From the NCBI GenBank assembly GCA_945912145.1, contig CAMEBF010000005.1, forward strand, positions 62,001 through 126,000: DNA of 64,000 bases. Reading direction: 5' to 3'. The position numbers and the translations under genes are program-made. This document shows positions 16,602 through 24,186 of the stretch, piece by piece (positions within the stretch are counted from its first letter, which is position 1; every line of letters starts with the position of its first letter). The notes below the pieces were generated by a model that did not search any database, was not told the DNA's origin, and saw nothing but the letters and a program-made list of their open reading frames with translations. This DNA comes from an uncultured Clostridia bacterium (GTDB lineage Bacteria; Bacillota; Clostridia; Oscillospirales; Acutalibacteraceae).

Positions 16602-17360
16602 ATGGAAGAAAAGAAAGAATTGAATCAAACAGAGGCGACCACGACTGTCTTTACGGAGCAAGCCAATCAGCAGAATCCGATGAATGCACCGCAGACAAGT
16701 CCCATGCAAGCTGCTCCTGTGCAAACGCCTCCTGTGCAACCGTCTCCTGTGCAAACGCCTCCTGTGCAAACGCCTCCTGTGCAACCGCCTCCTGTGCAAA
16801 CGCCTCCTGTGCAAACGCCTCCTGTGCAAACGCCTCCTGTGCAAGCACCGGTAAATCAGGGACCTCGGTTTTGCGCAAAATGCGGAAAACTGCTGATGGC
16901 GGATCAACAATTTTGCCCGGGGTGCGGATCAAAAGTCGCACAGACCGCCAAAAAGAAATCGGGGGCAAAAAAAGTTCTGCCAATCCTGTTGGGAGGAATC
17001 ATTGTTGTCGTTGTTGCGGTAATTCTTGTATCGCGTTTAGGCGGTGGCAAGACGGCTGATATGAAAGCCGTTTATGATTCGCTGGATTCTCCGGGGCTTT
17101 ATGTCACGCTTTCCAGCGATGAAAAATCGATTTCTATTGATACAAATCCGTTTGATATTGAAGATTATTATGATGAAGATTCGTGGACTTTAGTGGAAGA
17201 TGTCAATGAAGGACTTGGGTTGCCGGATTCTATTTTGGATGAAATGGAACATACTTCGGCTATGGACGGCAGAATTTCAAGGGAATATGACGGAATTTCT
17301 GTCAGTTGGAAGTATCATCCGGATAGGGGATTGCAGGTGATCTATTCCGTAGTTGAGTGA
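16602..17360 (+). CDS. Zinc-ribbon membrane protein with Pro-Val-Gln repeats
   Basis: 252 residues from the ATG at 16602, which has GAAAGGATC upstream. Layout: an acidic/polar head, nine PVQ(T/P)PP-type repeats at about residues 38-81, a zinc ribbon FCAKCGKLL...FCPGCGSKV, a basic patch, a single membrane helix VLPILLGGIIVVVVAVILV and an acidic extracytoplasmic tail of about 100 residues. This is the same general plan as the zinc-ribbon proteins at 27422-36133: metal knuckle and low-complexity segment inside, one helix, sensor or binding part outside. Staphylococcal TcaA is a named protein with such a plan. Function unknown. Confidence 0.75.
   Translation: MEEKKELNQTEATTTVFTEQANQQNPMNAPQTSPMQAAPVQTPPVQPSPVQTPPVQTPPVQPPPVQTPPVQTPPVQTPPVQAPVNQGPRFCAKCGKLLMADQQFCPGCGSKVAQTAKKKSGAKKVLPILLGGIIVVVVAVILVSRLGGGKTADMKAVYDSLDSPGLYVTLSSDEKSISIDTNPFDIEDYYDEDSWTLVEDVNEGLGLPDSILDEMEHTSAMDGRISREYDGISVSWKYHPDRGLQVIYSVVE
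16714..16845 (+). repeat. 15-bp tandem repeat encoding PVQTP
   Basis: About nine copies of a 15-bp unit close to CCTCCTGTGCAAACG, with single-base variants (CAACCG, CTTCTC). Near-identity at the DNA level suggests recent slippage, so repeat number may vary between strains. Confidence 0.9.
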
Positions 17361-17372
17361 TGCAGGCCTGAC

Positions 17373-17401
17373 TTGACTTTTGTCTTTCATTCTGATATCA
17401 T
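17373..17401 (+). promoter_or_regulatory. Promoter of the structured leader before the radical SAM gene
   Basis: TTGACT at 17373-17378, 17 bp, TATCAT at 17396-17401. Predicted start near 17408, some 270 bases before the radical SAM start. Confidence 0.65.
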
Positions 17402-17407
17402 TTCTGT

Positions 17408-17660
17408 CAGGAGGAATGGCGAATGTTTATTTCCCACATTCTACGGTTAAATCGAAAGCTCAGCTCCGTTCAAGGAAATAACGGCGAGACATTGTGCGGA
17501 GCTTAAAGTTTTACTTCGCCGATAAAAGACCGCAAAGCGTAGGAATTGCTATGCTTATTTCGGTGTGTCATTTTATCGGCAGAAATTGAAATTCCGGGTC
17601 GCAGATGGTTCGTCTGCGGCCTTATTTTTTACGGTAAGGCTGTCCCTTGCCGATTTTTTT
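17408..17660 (+). ncRNA. Structured leader or small RNA with two terminator hairpins
   Basis: AGCTCCG (17462-17468) pairs with CGGAGCT (17497-17503). A long hairpin follows: GCCGATAAAA (17518-17527) with TTTTATCGGC (17571-17580), extended inside by GACCG with CGGTGTGTC and AAGCGTAG with CTATGCTT. Then come two terminator-like hairpins, GGTCGCAGA/TCTGCGGCC with TTATTTTTT (17597-17630) and GGTAAGG/CCTTGCC with GATTTTTTT (17633-17660). This is the form of a riboswitch, attenuator or free small RNA upstream of the radical SAM gene. I do not recognise a known class. Confidence 0.6.
17423..17506 (+). CDS. Possible 27-residue leader or precursor peptide
   Basis: An ATG at 17423 lies 8 bases after AGGAGG (17409-17414), right at the start of the predicted transcript. 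It reads MFISHILRLNRKL and ends ETLCGA before TAA. It could be a regulatory leader peptide or a precursor of a radical-SAM-modified peptide, since a radical SAM gene follows. It overlaps the first stem of the structured leader, so coding and structure may compete. Evidence is only the ribosome site and position. Confidence 0.3.
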   Translation: MFISHILRLNRKLSSVQGNNGETLCGA

Positions 17661-17678
17661 ATGAATAGGAGAATTTTT

Positions 17679-18737
17679 ATGAGCCAATTTGATTTATCCT
17701 TTCTCGGTGTAGCCGCTGATATAGCGGGCTGCCCGAATCGCTGCCGTCATTGCTGGCTCGGCAGCCATAAAAACGGAAATATCAGCAAAGAAGATTTTAA
17801 GGAAATTGCCGAAGCATTCCGGAACTGGCGTGATGAAAACGGACGAAAGATCGAACGCCTGAACTTTTGCAGTTGGTGGCGCGAGCCGGACTTTCGGGAC
17901 GATTACCGCGAATTGTGGGAGCTTGAAAAAGAATTGTCATCACCGGGTTCGGCGCAGAGGTTTGAGCTTTTGTCTACATGGCGGCTGGCGCGTGATCCGT
18001 CATATGCCGATTGGGCGGCGCATATCGGCACTAAGGTCTGTCAGATTACCTTTTTCGGCATGGATGAGACTACTGACTGGGGGATGAGACGCAAGGGCGC
18101 GTTTCTCGATCAAATCACGGCGACGGAACGCTGTCTCACAGCCGGAATTGCGCCGCGCTGGCAGTTGTTTTTGACGAAACGCTGTCTTCACGAGCTGCCG
18201 GACTTCCTGTATCTGATGAAACACCTGAAACTTCGGGAACGGTGTGAGCAGATCGGCGGACAATTTGAGTTCTTCATCGGCGGTATTTCGCCGGAAGGGA
18301 ACGGCTTTGGCATCGAAAACGAACGGATAGAAAAAGGCGATCTGGCGCTTATCCCGCAAGAAATGATCGCGCTCAGCCGCGACGGCTTAGACGGTCTGGG
18401 AGAGGCGGAAAACGAGCTGCTGCCGGAATTATTGTCTTGTTCGACGCCGCCGAAACGATATCCGACGCCGTGGCTTTTTATCGACGCGGATTTCGATGTT
18501 TATCCGAACATTGCCGAGCCGACGGCATGGTGGAAACTCGGCAATCTGAAAACGGACGGCGTTGAAAAAATTATGAAGACCTATAGGGATGGCTTGACGC
18601 CCGGTATGACGGCAAACAATACGATCCCGATTTCCGTTCTGACGGAACGTTTCGGGAATCCGAACAGTACGAAACTGTATACTTGCGATGATCTGATCAG
18701 CCGTATTCTTCATGAATGGGGAAGAGAAGAATCATAA
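17679..18737 (+). CDS. Radical SAM domain protein of unknown substrate
   Basis: 352 residues from the ATG at 17679 (AGGAGAATTTTT before it). The 4Fe-4S cluster motif CxxxCxxC is GCPNRCRHCWLG near residue 17, as in radical S-adenosylmethionine enzymes. The middle has barrel-like strands (RLNFCSWWREPDF, VCQITFFGMDE and FEFFIGGISPEG). Near the C-terminus LFIDADFDVYPNIAEP resembles the start of a SPASM/twitch region, but with Asn where a cluster cysteine is common, so a second cluster is unlikely. The extended leader and terminators upstream imply regulated expression. The stop codon lies in the first bases of a 167-bp repeat. Confidence 0.82.
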   Translation: MSQFDLSFLGVAADIAGCPNRCRHCWLGSHKNGNISKEDFKEIAEAFRNWRDENGRKIERLNFCSWWREPDFRDDYRELWELEKELSSPGSAQRFELLSTWRLARDPSYADWAAHIGTKVCQITFFGMDETTDWGMRRKGAFLDQITATERCLTAGIAPRWQLFLTKRCLHELPDFLYLMKHLKLRERCEQIGGQFEFFIGGISPEGNGFGIENERIEKGDLALIPQEMIALSRDGLDGLGEAENELLPELLSCSTPPKRYPTPWLFIDADFDVYPNIAEPTAWWKLGNLKTDGVEKIMKTYRDGLTPGMTANNTIPISVLTERFGNPNSTKLYTCDDLISRILHEWGREES

Positions 18738-18899
18738 AAGTTTCGGTCGAGCCTGGGGAAGGCTCGTGGGGTCGAGGGGCAAAGCCCATCGTCGCGGTCC
18801 GCAGACCGCGAAATCTCTTTGTATAAAAAGCGCAGGAGGGTAGGAAAAACAGTCCGGTGTGACTGTTTTTCCGTAGGGAACCCACGCTTGGGGTTCCCT
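18733..18899 (+). repeat. 167-bp multi-hairpin intergenic repeat, copy 1
   Basis: From CATAAAAGTTTCGGTCGAGCC to GGGGTTCCCT. It folds as a chain of hairpins: GAGCC/GGCTC, GCGGTCCGCAGACCGC, AAAACAGTC/GACTGTTTT and AGGGAACCC/GGGTTCCCT. A second copy, about 85-90% identical by eye, lies inverted at 46526-46694. The element has no ORF and supplies the stop codon of the radical SAM gene. It is most like a small non-autonomous palindromic element. Confidence 0.85.
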
Positions 18900-18911
18900 G
18901 TTTACATACAA

Positions 18912-18950
18912 AAACAGCCGCAGCTTGAAACTGCGGCTGAAAATTTTATG
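18912..18950. terminator. Bidirectional terminator between convergent transcripts
   Basis: CAGCCGCAG pairs with CTGCGGCTG around CTTGAAA, flanked by A-rich on the left and AAAATTTT on the right; serves the - strand SCP2/transketolase unit. Confidence 0.8.
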
Positions 18951-18955
18951 GTGAT

Positions 18956-19765
18956 TTAGCCCTGTGCCATGGCACCGACCTGAATCATGAAATCGCCGAT
19001 CTGCGCGCCGAATTCGGGGGCGCCGTCCATGATCAGCTTGCCCTGACGGGTGAATTCCAGCATATCCGCCGTACCCATCAGGATGCCGAGCGCGCTGTCC
19101 AGGCTGTCAAAGCGCATGGTGAAGAACGGGAGAGCTCTCTTATAAGTGCCTCTGCCGGCTCTCGTTTTGCCTGCTTTGACGCGGATATACGCGGAAACGG
19201 TGGGCTCGTTATCAACCGCCCAAGCGTATACACGGTCGGGGCTCTTCATAGCCCAGTCGTGCACCGCTTCATGACCGTTCTTATTGAGCTGGCTGATACC
19301 GCTTGAAAGCAGATAGAAGTAGCATTTGACAAGCAGTCTCTTTGTCTCCTCGTCCTCAGGCGGCTCTTTTGCGCTGAGTAGGGAAGACATTTTCAGAAGC
19401 GCTAACAGGAACGGAATGAAATACTCGGGATATTTGACGAGACCTTTCATTTTGGGAAGCGTTGCGGGGCTCATCTTGCCCTTGAAAAATGCGTTCATGG
19501 CCTCCACGCTCTTGAACTCCAGTTCGACCATGGGCTTGGGATCCACCTTGTTCATGTGAATGACCCATTCGTCACAGTTGACCTGAAAATGCGTCGCGTA
19601 CTTTCCGCCGGGCGCGTCGGGATCGCAGGCGCTGACCTGATAGATGCAATGCACCGCGCGGAATTTCTTCTGAAGCGAGGGGGTGTCTGCTACGATAACC
19701 TTTAAAAGCGGCAATGCGGCATTCATGAATATTTTATTGGTTAAAAATTCTTCTTTTGAAGCCAT
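18956..19765 (-). CDS. Tandem SCP2-like sterol-carrier-fold protein
   Basis: 269 residues, no signal peptide. I read two SCP2-like halves: residues about 40-115 (strands ending VELEFKSVEAMNAFFKGKM, then LPKMKG) and about 170-265 (AYIRVKAGKTRAG, FTMRFDSLDSALGILMGTADM and GKLIMDGAPEFGAQIGDFM). The phrase of hydrophobic strands followed by an xxFFxGK helix and a GxLxxxG turn is typical of SCP2 domains, which bind lipids or other hydrophobic ligands in a tunnel. It starts 20 bases after the transketolase C-half with an AAGGAGGAG site, so it is in that transcript. A related protein is at 23113-23871. Ligand unknown. Confidence 0.65.
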   Translation of the reverse strand: MASKEEFLTNKIFMNAALPLLKVIVADTPSLQKKFRAVHCIYQVSACDPDAPGGKYATHFQVNCDEWVIHMNKVDPKPMVELEFKSVEAMNAFFKGKMSPATLPKMKGLVKYPEYFIPFLLALLKMSSLLSAKEPPEDEETKRLLVKCYFYLLSSGISQLNKNGHEAVHDWAMKSPDRVYAWAVDNEPTVSAYIRVKAGKTRAGRGTYKRALPFFTMRFDSLDSALGILMGTADMLEFTRQGKLIMDGAPEFGAQIGDFMIQVGAMAQG

Positions 19766-19784
19766 TGGTACTCCTCCTTAAAGA

Positions 19785-20795
19785 TTATACTTCGTCGTCC
19801 CAGTTGTCGTCTTCTTCGAAGTCCATCTTCATGGTTTCTCTTACGGCGTTGATGATGCCGTTGCTGTCGATACCGACGGCGGACATGATGTCCTCATGCA
19901 GACCGATCGGTGCGAAACGATCCTGGTGACCGAGTCTCTTGAAGGCGCAGCCCTTACCGGCTTCGCACATGACTTCGGCGACTGCCGAGCCGAGACCGCC
20001 TATAACGCTGTGATCCTCCACCGTGATGATACGGCGGGTGTCCATAACGGCCTTGAGAATGGCTTCCTTATCGATGGGCTTGATGGTGTGCATATCGAGA
20101 ACGCGGACTTTCAGACCGTCGTTGGTGTCGAGGAACTGCGCGGCTTCCCATGCCTGGAATACGCAGGAACCGGTCGCGATGATGGTGATATCGGAACCCT
20201 CATGAACCGTAACCGCTTTGCCAAGCTCGAAGCCGTAGTCGGTATCCTTGTAGAGAACACGGTCAAAACCGCGGTTGATGCGGATATAGAACGGACCGGG
20301 AGTGTTGTAAGCCGTCATAACGGCGTTGTAGGTTTCTGCGCCGTCAGCCGGGCAGATGACCGTCAGGTTGGGGATCGAGCGAACCAGCGCAAGGTCGCAG
20401 ATTGCGTGATGCGTGGAGCCTGCCTGACCGAACGAGGTGCCGGAATGCGTCGCGATAACTTTTGCGTTAACGTTCTGATAGCACAGGTCGGTGTGAAGCT
20501 GATCCGCCGAACGGAACGATGCGAACTGCGAGAACGTGGAAAGGAACGGAACGAGGCCCGCTCTTGCCATACCGGCGGCGATGCCGAACATATTCTGCTC
20601 CGCGATACCGACATTGAAGAATCTGTCGGGGAATTTCTCCATGAAGTCACCGATCTTGGTTGATTTGGCAAGGTCCGCCGTCAGGGCGACAACCTCGGGA
20701 TGGGCTTCGCCGAGCTGGACGAGAGCCTGACCGTAAATCTCAGCGGTGGAAAGGGATGTAGAATCCGTAGCCGTATAATTTAATCCGCCTGCCAT
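19785..20795 (-). CDS. Transketolase C-terminal half (pyrimidine and C-terminal domains)
   Basis: 336 residues matching the C-terminal part of transketolase/DXS-type enzymes: EVVALTADLAKSTKIGDF, then NVGIAEQNMFGIAAGMA with the glutamate that activates thiamine diphosphate, FASFRSADQLHTDLCYQ and a C-terminal RVLDMHTIKPIDKEAI domain. It starts one base after the N-half stop, so the two make one split enzyme, which transfers two-carbon ketol units between sugars or related substrates. Split transketolases are common in Firmicutes, some in dedicated pathways. Its neighbours (aminotransferase and SCP2 proteins) hint at a specialised substrate. Confidence 0.93.
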   Translation of the reverse strand: MAGGLNYTATDSTSLSTAEIYGQALVQLGEAHPEVVALTADLAKSTKIGDFMEKFPDRFFNVGIAEQNMFGIAAGMARAGLVPFLSTFSQFASFRSADQLHTDLCYQNVNAKVIATHSGTSFGQAGSTHHAICDLALVRSIPNLTVICPADGAETYNAVMTAYNTPGPFYIRINRGFDRVLYKDTDYGFELGKAVTVHEGSDITIIATGSCVFQAWEAAQFLDTNDGLKVRVLDMHTIKPIDKEAILKAVMDTRRIITVEDHSVIGGLGSAVAEVMCEAGKGCAFKRLGHQDRFAPIGLHEDIMSAVGIDSNGIINAVRETMKMDFEEDDNWDDEV

Positions 20796-20796
20796 C

Positions 20797-21669
20797 TTAT
20801 TCAGCCTCCTTTTCTACTCTGGCGAGTCTCTTCTGATAGTGTTTTTCAAGGCTGGCTTTCGCCTGCTCGTAATGCTCGTCGTCAAGAGCGCCGTAATGCC
20901 ACTTGTAATTGCCCTCCATGAAGTCAATGCCGCAGCCCTTTACGGTGTCCATGATGATCATGACGGGTTTATCCGTCTCGTTTGCGAGAGCGAAATCGAT
21001 CGCTTCGCAGATCTCTTTGATGTTGTTGCCGTCGATGGTCTTGACGATAAAGCCGAACGACTCCCATTTGTCCGCCAGAGGCTCAAGCTTCATGACGTCT
21101 TCGGTCTTGCCGTCGATCATGCACTTGTTGCGGTCAACAAAGGAGATCATATTGGTGACTTTATAGTGCGCGGCGGACATGGCAGCCTCCCAGTTGGAGC
21201 CTTCGTCGCATTCGCCGTCGCCTAACATGACGTATGTTTTATAGTCTTTACCGAGAACTCTCGCTGCCAGCGCAGTGCCGACGGCGATGGAAAGACCGTG
21301 ACCGAGCGAGCCCGTGGAGGCGTCAACACCGTTGATCTTGTTGGAGTCCAGATGCATACCCATTTTGGAGTTGGAAAGGTTGAAAGTCTTGAGCATTTCC
21401 TTGTCGTTGTAGCCAAGGTCGCAGAGAAGGGGAGCATACGCGATGCCGACATGGCCCTTCGAGAGAATGAAGCGGTCGCGATCCTCCCATTTGGGGTCTT
21501 TCAGATCAATCCGCATATACTTGTGATAGAGAACCGTCATGACATCGAGAGCGCTCATGCCGCCTCCGATGTGTCCGCTGCCTGCCCAACGGGTTGTTTC
21601 CAGGGTAAGTAAGCGAAGTTCCTGTGCCTTTTTTTCAAGAGCAAGCCATTCTTGCTTTGTCAGTGGCAT
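20797..21669 (-). CDS. Transketolase N-terminal half (thiamine diphosphate binding)
   Basis: 290 residues. GSGHIGGGMSALDVMTVLYH and FILSKGHVGIAYAPLL are the N-half signatures, and the thiamine-diphosphate/Mg site is VMLGDGECDEGSNWEAAMSA (the GDGxxxEGxxxEA motif) followed by FVDRNKCMIDG. Pairs with the C-half encoded next. It has its own promoter at 21745-21772 and an interesting palindromic leader. Confidence 0.94.
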   Translation of the reverse strand: MPLTKQEWLALEKKAQELRLLTLETTRWAGSGHIGGGMSALDVMTVLYHKYMRIDLKDPKWEDRDRFILSKGHVGIAYAPLLCDLGYNDKEMLKTFNLSNSKMGMHLDSNKINGVDASTGSLGHGLSIAVGTALAARVLGKDYKTYVMLGDGECDEGSNWEAAMSAAHYKVTNMISFVDRNKCMIDGKTEDVMKLEPLADKWESFGFIVKTIDGNNIKEICEAIDFALANETDKPVMIIMDTVKGCGIDFMEGNYKWHYGALDDEHYEQAKASLEKHYQKRLARVEKEAE

Positions 21670-21699
21670 AATTTTTCCTCCGTTTCAATTGTTGATAAA

Positions 21700-21733
21700 A
21701 GCCGTTCTGACAGATGATCTGCCGGAACGGCTC
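21700..21733 (-). promoter_or_regulatory. Near-perfect palindrome in the transketolase leader
   Basis: AGCCGTTC and GAACGGCT flank an inner CAGAT-g-ATCTG palindrome. It begins about 12 bases after the -10 element, in the 5' leader, and contains ATCTGCCG, which also occurs at the same distance from the promoter of the 23871 gene. It may be an operator or an RNA hairpin. Confidence 0.55.
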
Positions 21734-21744
21734 TGTACGATACC

Positions 21745-21772
21745 ATTATACCATTTTGGTCAAAAATGTCAA
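21745..21772 (-). promoter_or_regulatory. Strong promoter of the split transketolase unit
   Basis: On the - strand: TTGACA (21772-21767), 16 bp, TATAAT (21750-21745). It lies between the aminotransferase and transketolase genes, so these form two transcription units. Confidence 0.85.
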
Positions 21773-21835
21773 TAGTTTCGGCGTGTATTACTTTTTTTTG
21801 TAACAAACTGCAAGAAAATATTGACAGTCATGCAA

Positions 21836-23098
21836 TCAGAAGCACTCGGGATGATTCTTTCTGACCGCCTTGAACGCATCATCCGCCACTTCGCAGGTGT
21901 ACTTGATGTCCTCTTCCGTAAGAGAAGCGTTGATGAAGTGGTTGTGATGGCTGGCAAGGAAGATGCCTCTGTGAACCATTTCCTGAATCCAGTCCTGATG
22001 CAGGAAGAGCGAATCGTCGTTGGCAATACGCAGATAGAACAGCGCCGGTTCGCCGGAAACGACCATATCAAAGCCGTTGTTGGCGGCGGCGGCTTTCAGA
22101 CCATCCGTCAGCTTGGTGCCAAGCTCGCGGAACAGCTTCGGTGTGTTGAGTTTTTTCATCTTGTTGATACAGGCAAGACCTGCGGCGAACGGGATCGCAC
22201 TCATCCAGTAGCTGCCGGTGTAGGAAAGTCCGCTCATCGAGCTCTTGAGGAAATCCTTACCGCACAGGCAGGAGACGTTCCAGCCGTTGGCGATGGCCTT
22301 GCAGAAGCAGATCAGGTCGGCCTCAAAGCCATAGTAATGGTCGGAACCGGCGAGATCAAGACGGAAGCCGGCGCGGACGTCATCGACGATCAGGACGATG
22401 CCGTGATCCGTGCAGAGCTTTCTGACCTTCTGCCAGTAGCCGTTGGCGGGCAGCTCATTGTCGGCGAAGTTGCCGTGCAGATAGGGCGTTGCAATGAACG
22501 CGGCGATTTCGCCCTCATTTTCCGCGATGAGCTTTTCCAGCGCGGGAATATCGTTCCAGTCAACATACAGGTTGTTGGCGACTTCCTCGGGCAAAACGCC
22601 GGGATAATCGAGCTTCTGCGTCCAGGGAGAAACGCCGTGATAGAAGCCGTTGACGAAGATGATTTTTTTCTTGTGTGTATGATAACGGGCGCACATGATA
22701 GCTGCCTGTGTGACGTCGTTGCCGTTCTTGGCGAAGAACGCCCAGTCGGCGGAGGCGACGGTATCAACCATCAGCTCGGCGAGCTCGACCATCTTGTAGG
22801 ACGGCGTCGTGGTGCAGTTCTCTTTGGCTGCCTGCTCGAGAGCGGCGGCGTTGACGTCGGGATCGTTGTAGCCGAGTACGTTCGGACCGTATGCGCACAT
22901 ATAGTCCAGATATTTGTTGCCGTCAACGTCCCAGAAATAGGAGCCCTCAGCCTTTTCGCTGAAATAGGGCCAGGACGTCGTGGGAATCCACAGACCTTCG
23001 GCAGGTCCTAAATGTCCGTAAATGCCGGAGGGGATCACGTTTACCGCTCTTTTATACCACTCCTGGCTTTTGGTATGATCATAATATTTTGAAGCCAT
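21836..23098 (-). CDS. Class III pyridoxal-phosphate aminotransferase/aminomutase-like enzyme
   Basis: 420 residues from the ATG at 23098, chosen because GGGAGG lies 8 bases before it; an ATG two codons earlier is too close. The fold-type I, class III signature is visible: WDVDGNKYLDYMCAYGPNVLGY, the aspartate-bearing IVLIVDDVRAGFRLDLAG and the pyridoxal lysine in ADLICFCKAIANGWNVSCLCG. This arrangement is closest to glutamate-1-semialdehyde 2,1-aminomutase and related omega-transaminases. No other heme genes are here, so a heme role is doubtful. It follows the SCP2 gene by 14 bases and may supply or use an amino-carbonyl compound linked to the transketolase. Confidence 0.88.
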   Translation of the reverse strand: MASKYYDHTKSQEWYKRAVNVIPSGIYGHLGPAEGLWIPTTSWPYFSEKAEGSYFWDVDGNKYLDYMCAYGPNVLGYNDPDVNAAALEQAAKENCTTTPSYKMVELAELMVDTVASADWAFFAKNGNDVTQAAIMCARYHTHKKKIIFVNGFYHGVSPWTQKLDYPGVLPEEVANNLYVDWNDIPALEKLIAENEGEIAAFIATPYLHGNFADNELPANGYWQKVRKLCTDHGIVLIVDDVRAGFRLDLAGSDHYYGFEADLICFCKAIANGWNVSCLCGKDFLKSSMSGLSYTGSYWMSAIPFAAGLACINKMKKLNTPKLFRELGTKLTDGLKAAAANNGFDMVVSGEPALFYLRIANDDSLFLHQDWIQEMVHRGIFLASHHNHFINASLTEEDIKYTCEVADDAFKAVRKNHPECF

Positions 23099-23112
23099 TG
23101 TCATTTCCTCCC

Positions 23113-23871
23113 TTATGCCAGATACAAGCCGACAAGATCCAGAATTCTGTTCATGTTGTCGATCATGGAAACCATGCCGCCCATGGCGATTTTGCCTTCG
23201 CCGATGCAGGCAACGGCGTTGACTTTGCCGTCAAACAGATCTCTTGCCAGTTCCATGCTGCCAAATTCCATCAGCGCTCTGGGGGATTCCGGCGCTTTCT
23301 TGATGGTCAGCAGACGGTGATTCCGTACGCAGATGGTCGCTTTCGGGCCGTCCTTGATGGACATGAGAATGTCACCGTCCACCATGTGATGCGCCGAGAA
23401 TTTGCCGACTTCATCGTTGTTGCCGATCTGAGCGATGGCGACGGCGATGGTGTAGAACATCAGGGAAGTGCTGATATCAAAGAATCTCTTGTCTTTCAGA
23501 TCCTCGGGATCAGGACGCATATACTTCGTCAGCAGATCGGTAAGCTTCGTGAAATCCTTGAGCAAAAAGCCGATGTGCGTGAAGCCCTTCGAGGGAATGG
23601 GCGTCACCGTGCCGTCGATCAAACCGTTGAATTTTTCGCAGGAAGAGAACGGAAGCTTGACGTCACAGGGGCCGATGCCGTCTTCCATTCTGCATCTGCC
23701 GTTCTTGAACGTGATGGTGGCTGCCGGACCTCCCTTAACCTCAAAGCCGATGGTGATGGGCTTTTTGTTTGTAAGAAGAGCTCTTGCATCCTCGTCGAGA
23801 GCGCACAGGTTTTCCAGTGAGCCCAGGACTGCATACAAATTGATGTACGCTAATGTTTTTGCGTCTGTCAA
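23113..23871 (-). CDS. Tandem SCP2-like protein, first gene of the aminotransferase unit (TTG start)
   Basis: 252 residues from a TTG at 23871 that has AAAGGAGG eight bases upstream; the longer frame from 23910 runs through that ribosome site and is rejected. Two SCP2-like halves are suggested: one around IGFEVKGGPAATITFKNGRC with KFNGLIDGTVTPIP, the other around DGDILMSIKDGPKATICV with ELARDLFDGKVNAV and EGKIAMGG. It is distantly like the 18956 protein. Such proteins bind hydrophobic ligands; here perhaps an intermediate of the neighbouring enzymes. Cytoplasmic, no membrane segment. Confidence 0.6.
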   Translation of the reverse strand: MTDAKTLAYINLYAVLGSLENLCALDEDARALLTNKKPITIGFEVKGGPAATITFKNGRCRMEDGIGPCDVKLPFSSCEKFNGLIDGTVTPIPSKGFTHIGFLLKDFTKLTDLLTKYMRPDPEDLKDKRFFDISTSLMFYTIAVAIAQIGNNDEVGKFSAHHMVDGDILMSIKDGPKATICVRNHRLLTIKKAPESPRALMEFGSMELARDLFDGKVNAVACIGEGKIAMGGMVSMIDNMNRILDLVGLYLA

Positions 23872-23887
23872 AACAAATTCCTCCTTT

Positions 23888-23920
23888 ATCGGCGGATGAT
23901 GAAAATACACATCTGCCGAT
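23888..23920 (-). promoter_or_regulatory. Imperfect palindrome in the leader of the SCP2-aminotransferase unit
   Basis: ATCGGCGGATG and CATCTGCCGAT are inverse copies with one mismatch. The right arm carries ATCTGCCG (23911-23918), 19 bases from the -10, matching the transketolase leader. The ribosome site lies directly after it on the - strand. Confidence 0.5.
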
Positions 23921-23937
23921 TTTCTATATTCGTTAAT

Positions 23938-23966
23938 ATAATAACAAAATTTATTCGCGAAGTCAA
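23938..23966 (-). promoter_or_regulatory. Promoter of the SCP2-aminotransferase unit
   Basis: On the - strand: TTGACT (23966-23961), 17 bp, TATTAT (23943-23938). Confidence 0.8.
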
Positions 23967-24051
23967 TAAAATATGAAAAAGCAAATTTTTGGAGTTGTAG
24001 AATTTCGGAGAATAAGTTTGTTAGAATTTACCAAAAAGTATGGATTGCCCC

Positions 24052-24093
24052 TGAAAATAAAAAGGAAGTATGCCGGATGAACGGTATACTTCC
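24052..24093 (-). terminator. Terminator of the tRNA-Ala transcript
   Basis: GGAAGTATGCCG and CGGTATACTTCC pair around GATGAA; on the - strand the stem is followed by TTTTTATTTT. Confidence 0.85.
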
Positions 24094-24186
24094 TCATTGA
24101 GGTATACATAAAAGAAAGTGAGCGGATTCCCGGCGCGGACGGCGTAATCAAAGAAACGCTCACGCCGGAAACACACACGAAAAAAT

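Noticed and set aside
16714-16845. CRISPR-like repeats
   Set aside because: The 15-bp units are adjacent without spacers and encode an in-frame Pro-rich segment.
17562-18737. Longer radical SAM start at 17565
   Set aside because: The extra 38 codons lie over two terminator hairpins and have no ribosome site; the ATG at 17679 has one.
21821-23011. 396-codon + strand frame opposite the aminotransferase
   Set aside because: Shadow; the aminotransferase on the - strand has all active-site motifs.
21836-23098. Heme biosynthesis hemL
   Set aside because: The likeness is at class III aminotransferase level, the active-site aspartate motif differs, and no other heme genes are nearby.
23872-23910. 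Upstream extension of the SCP2-like gene to 23910
   Set aside because: It would be translated through the AAAGGAGG ribosome site that fits the TTG at 23871.
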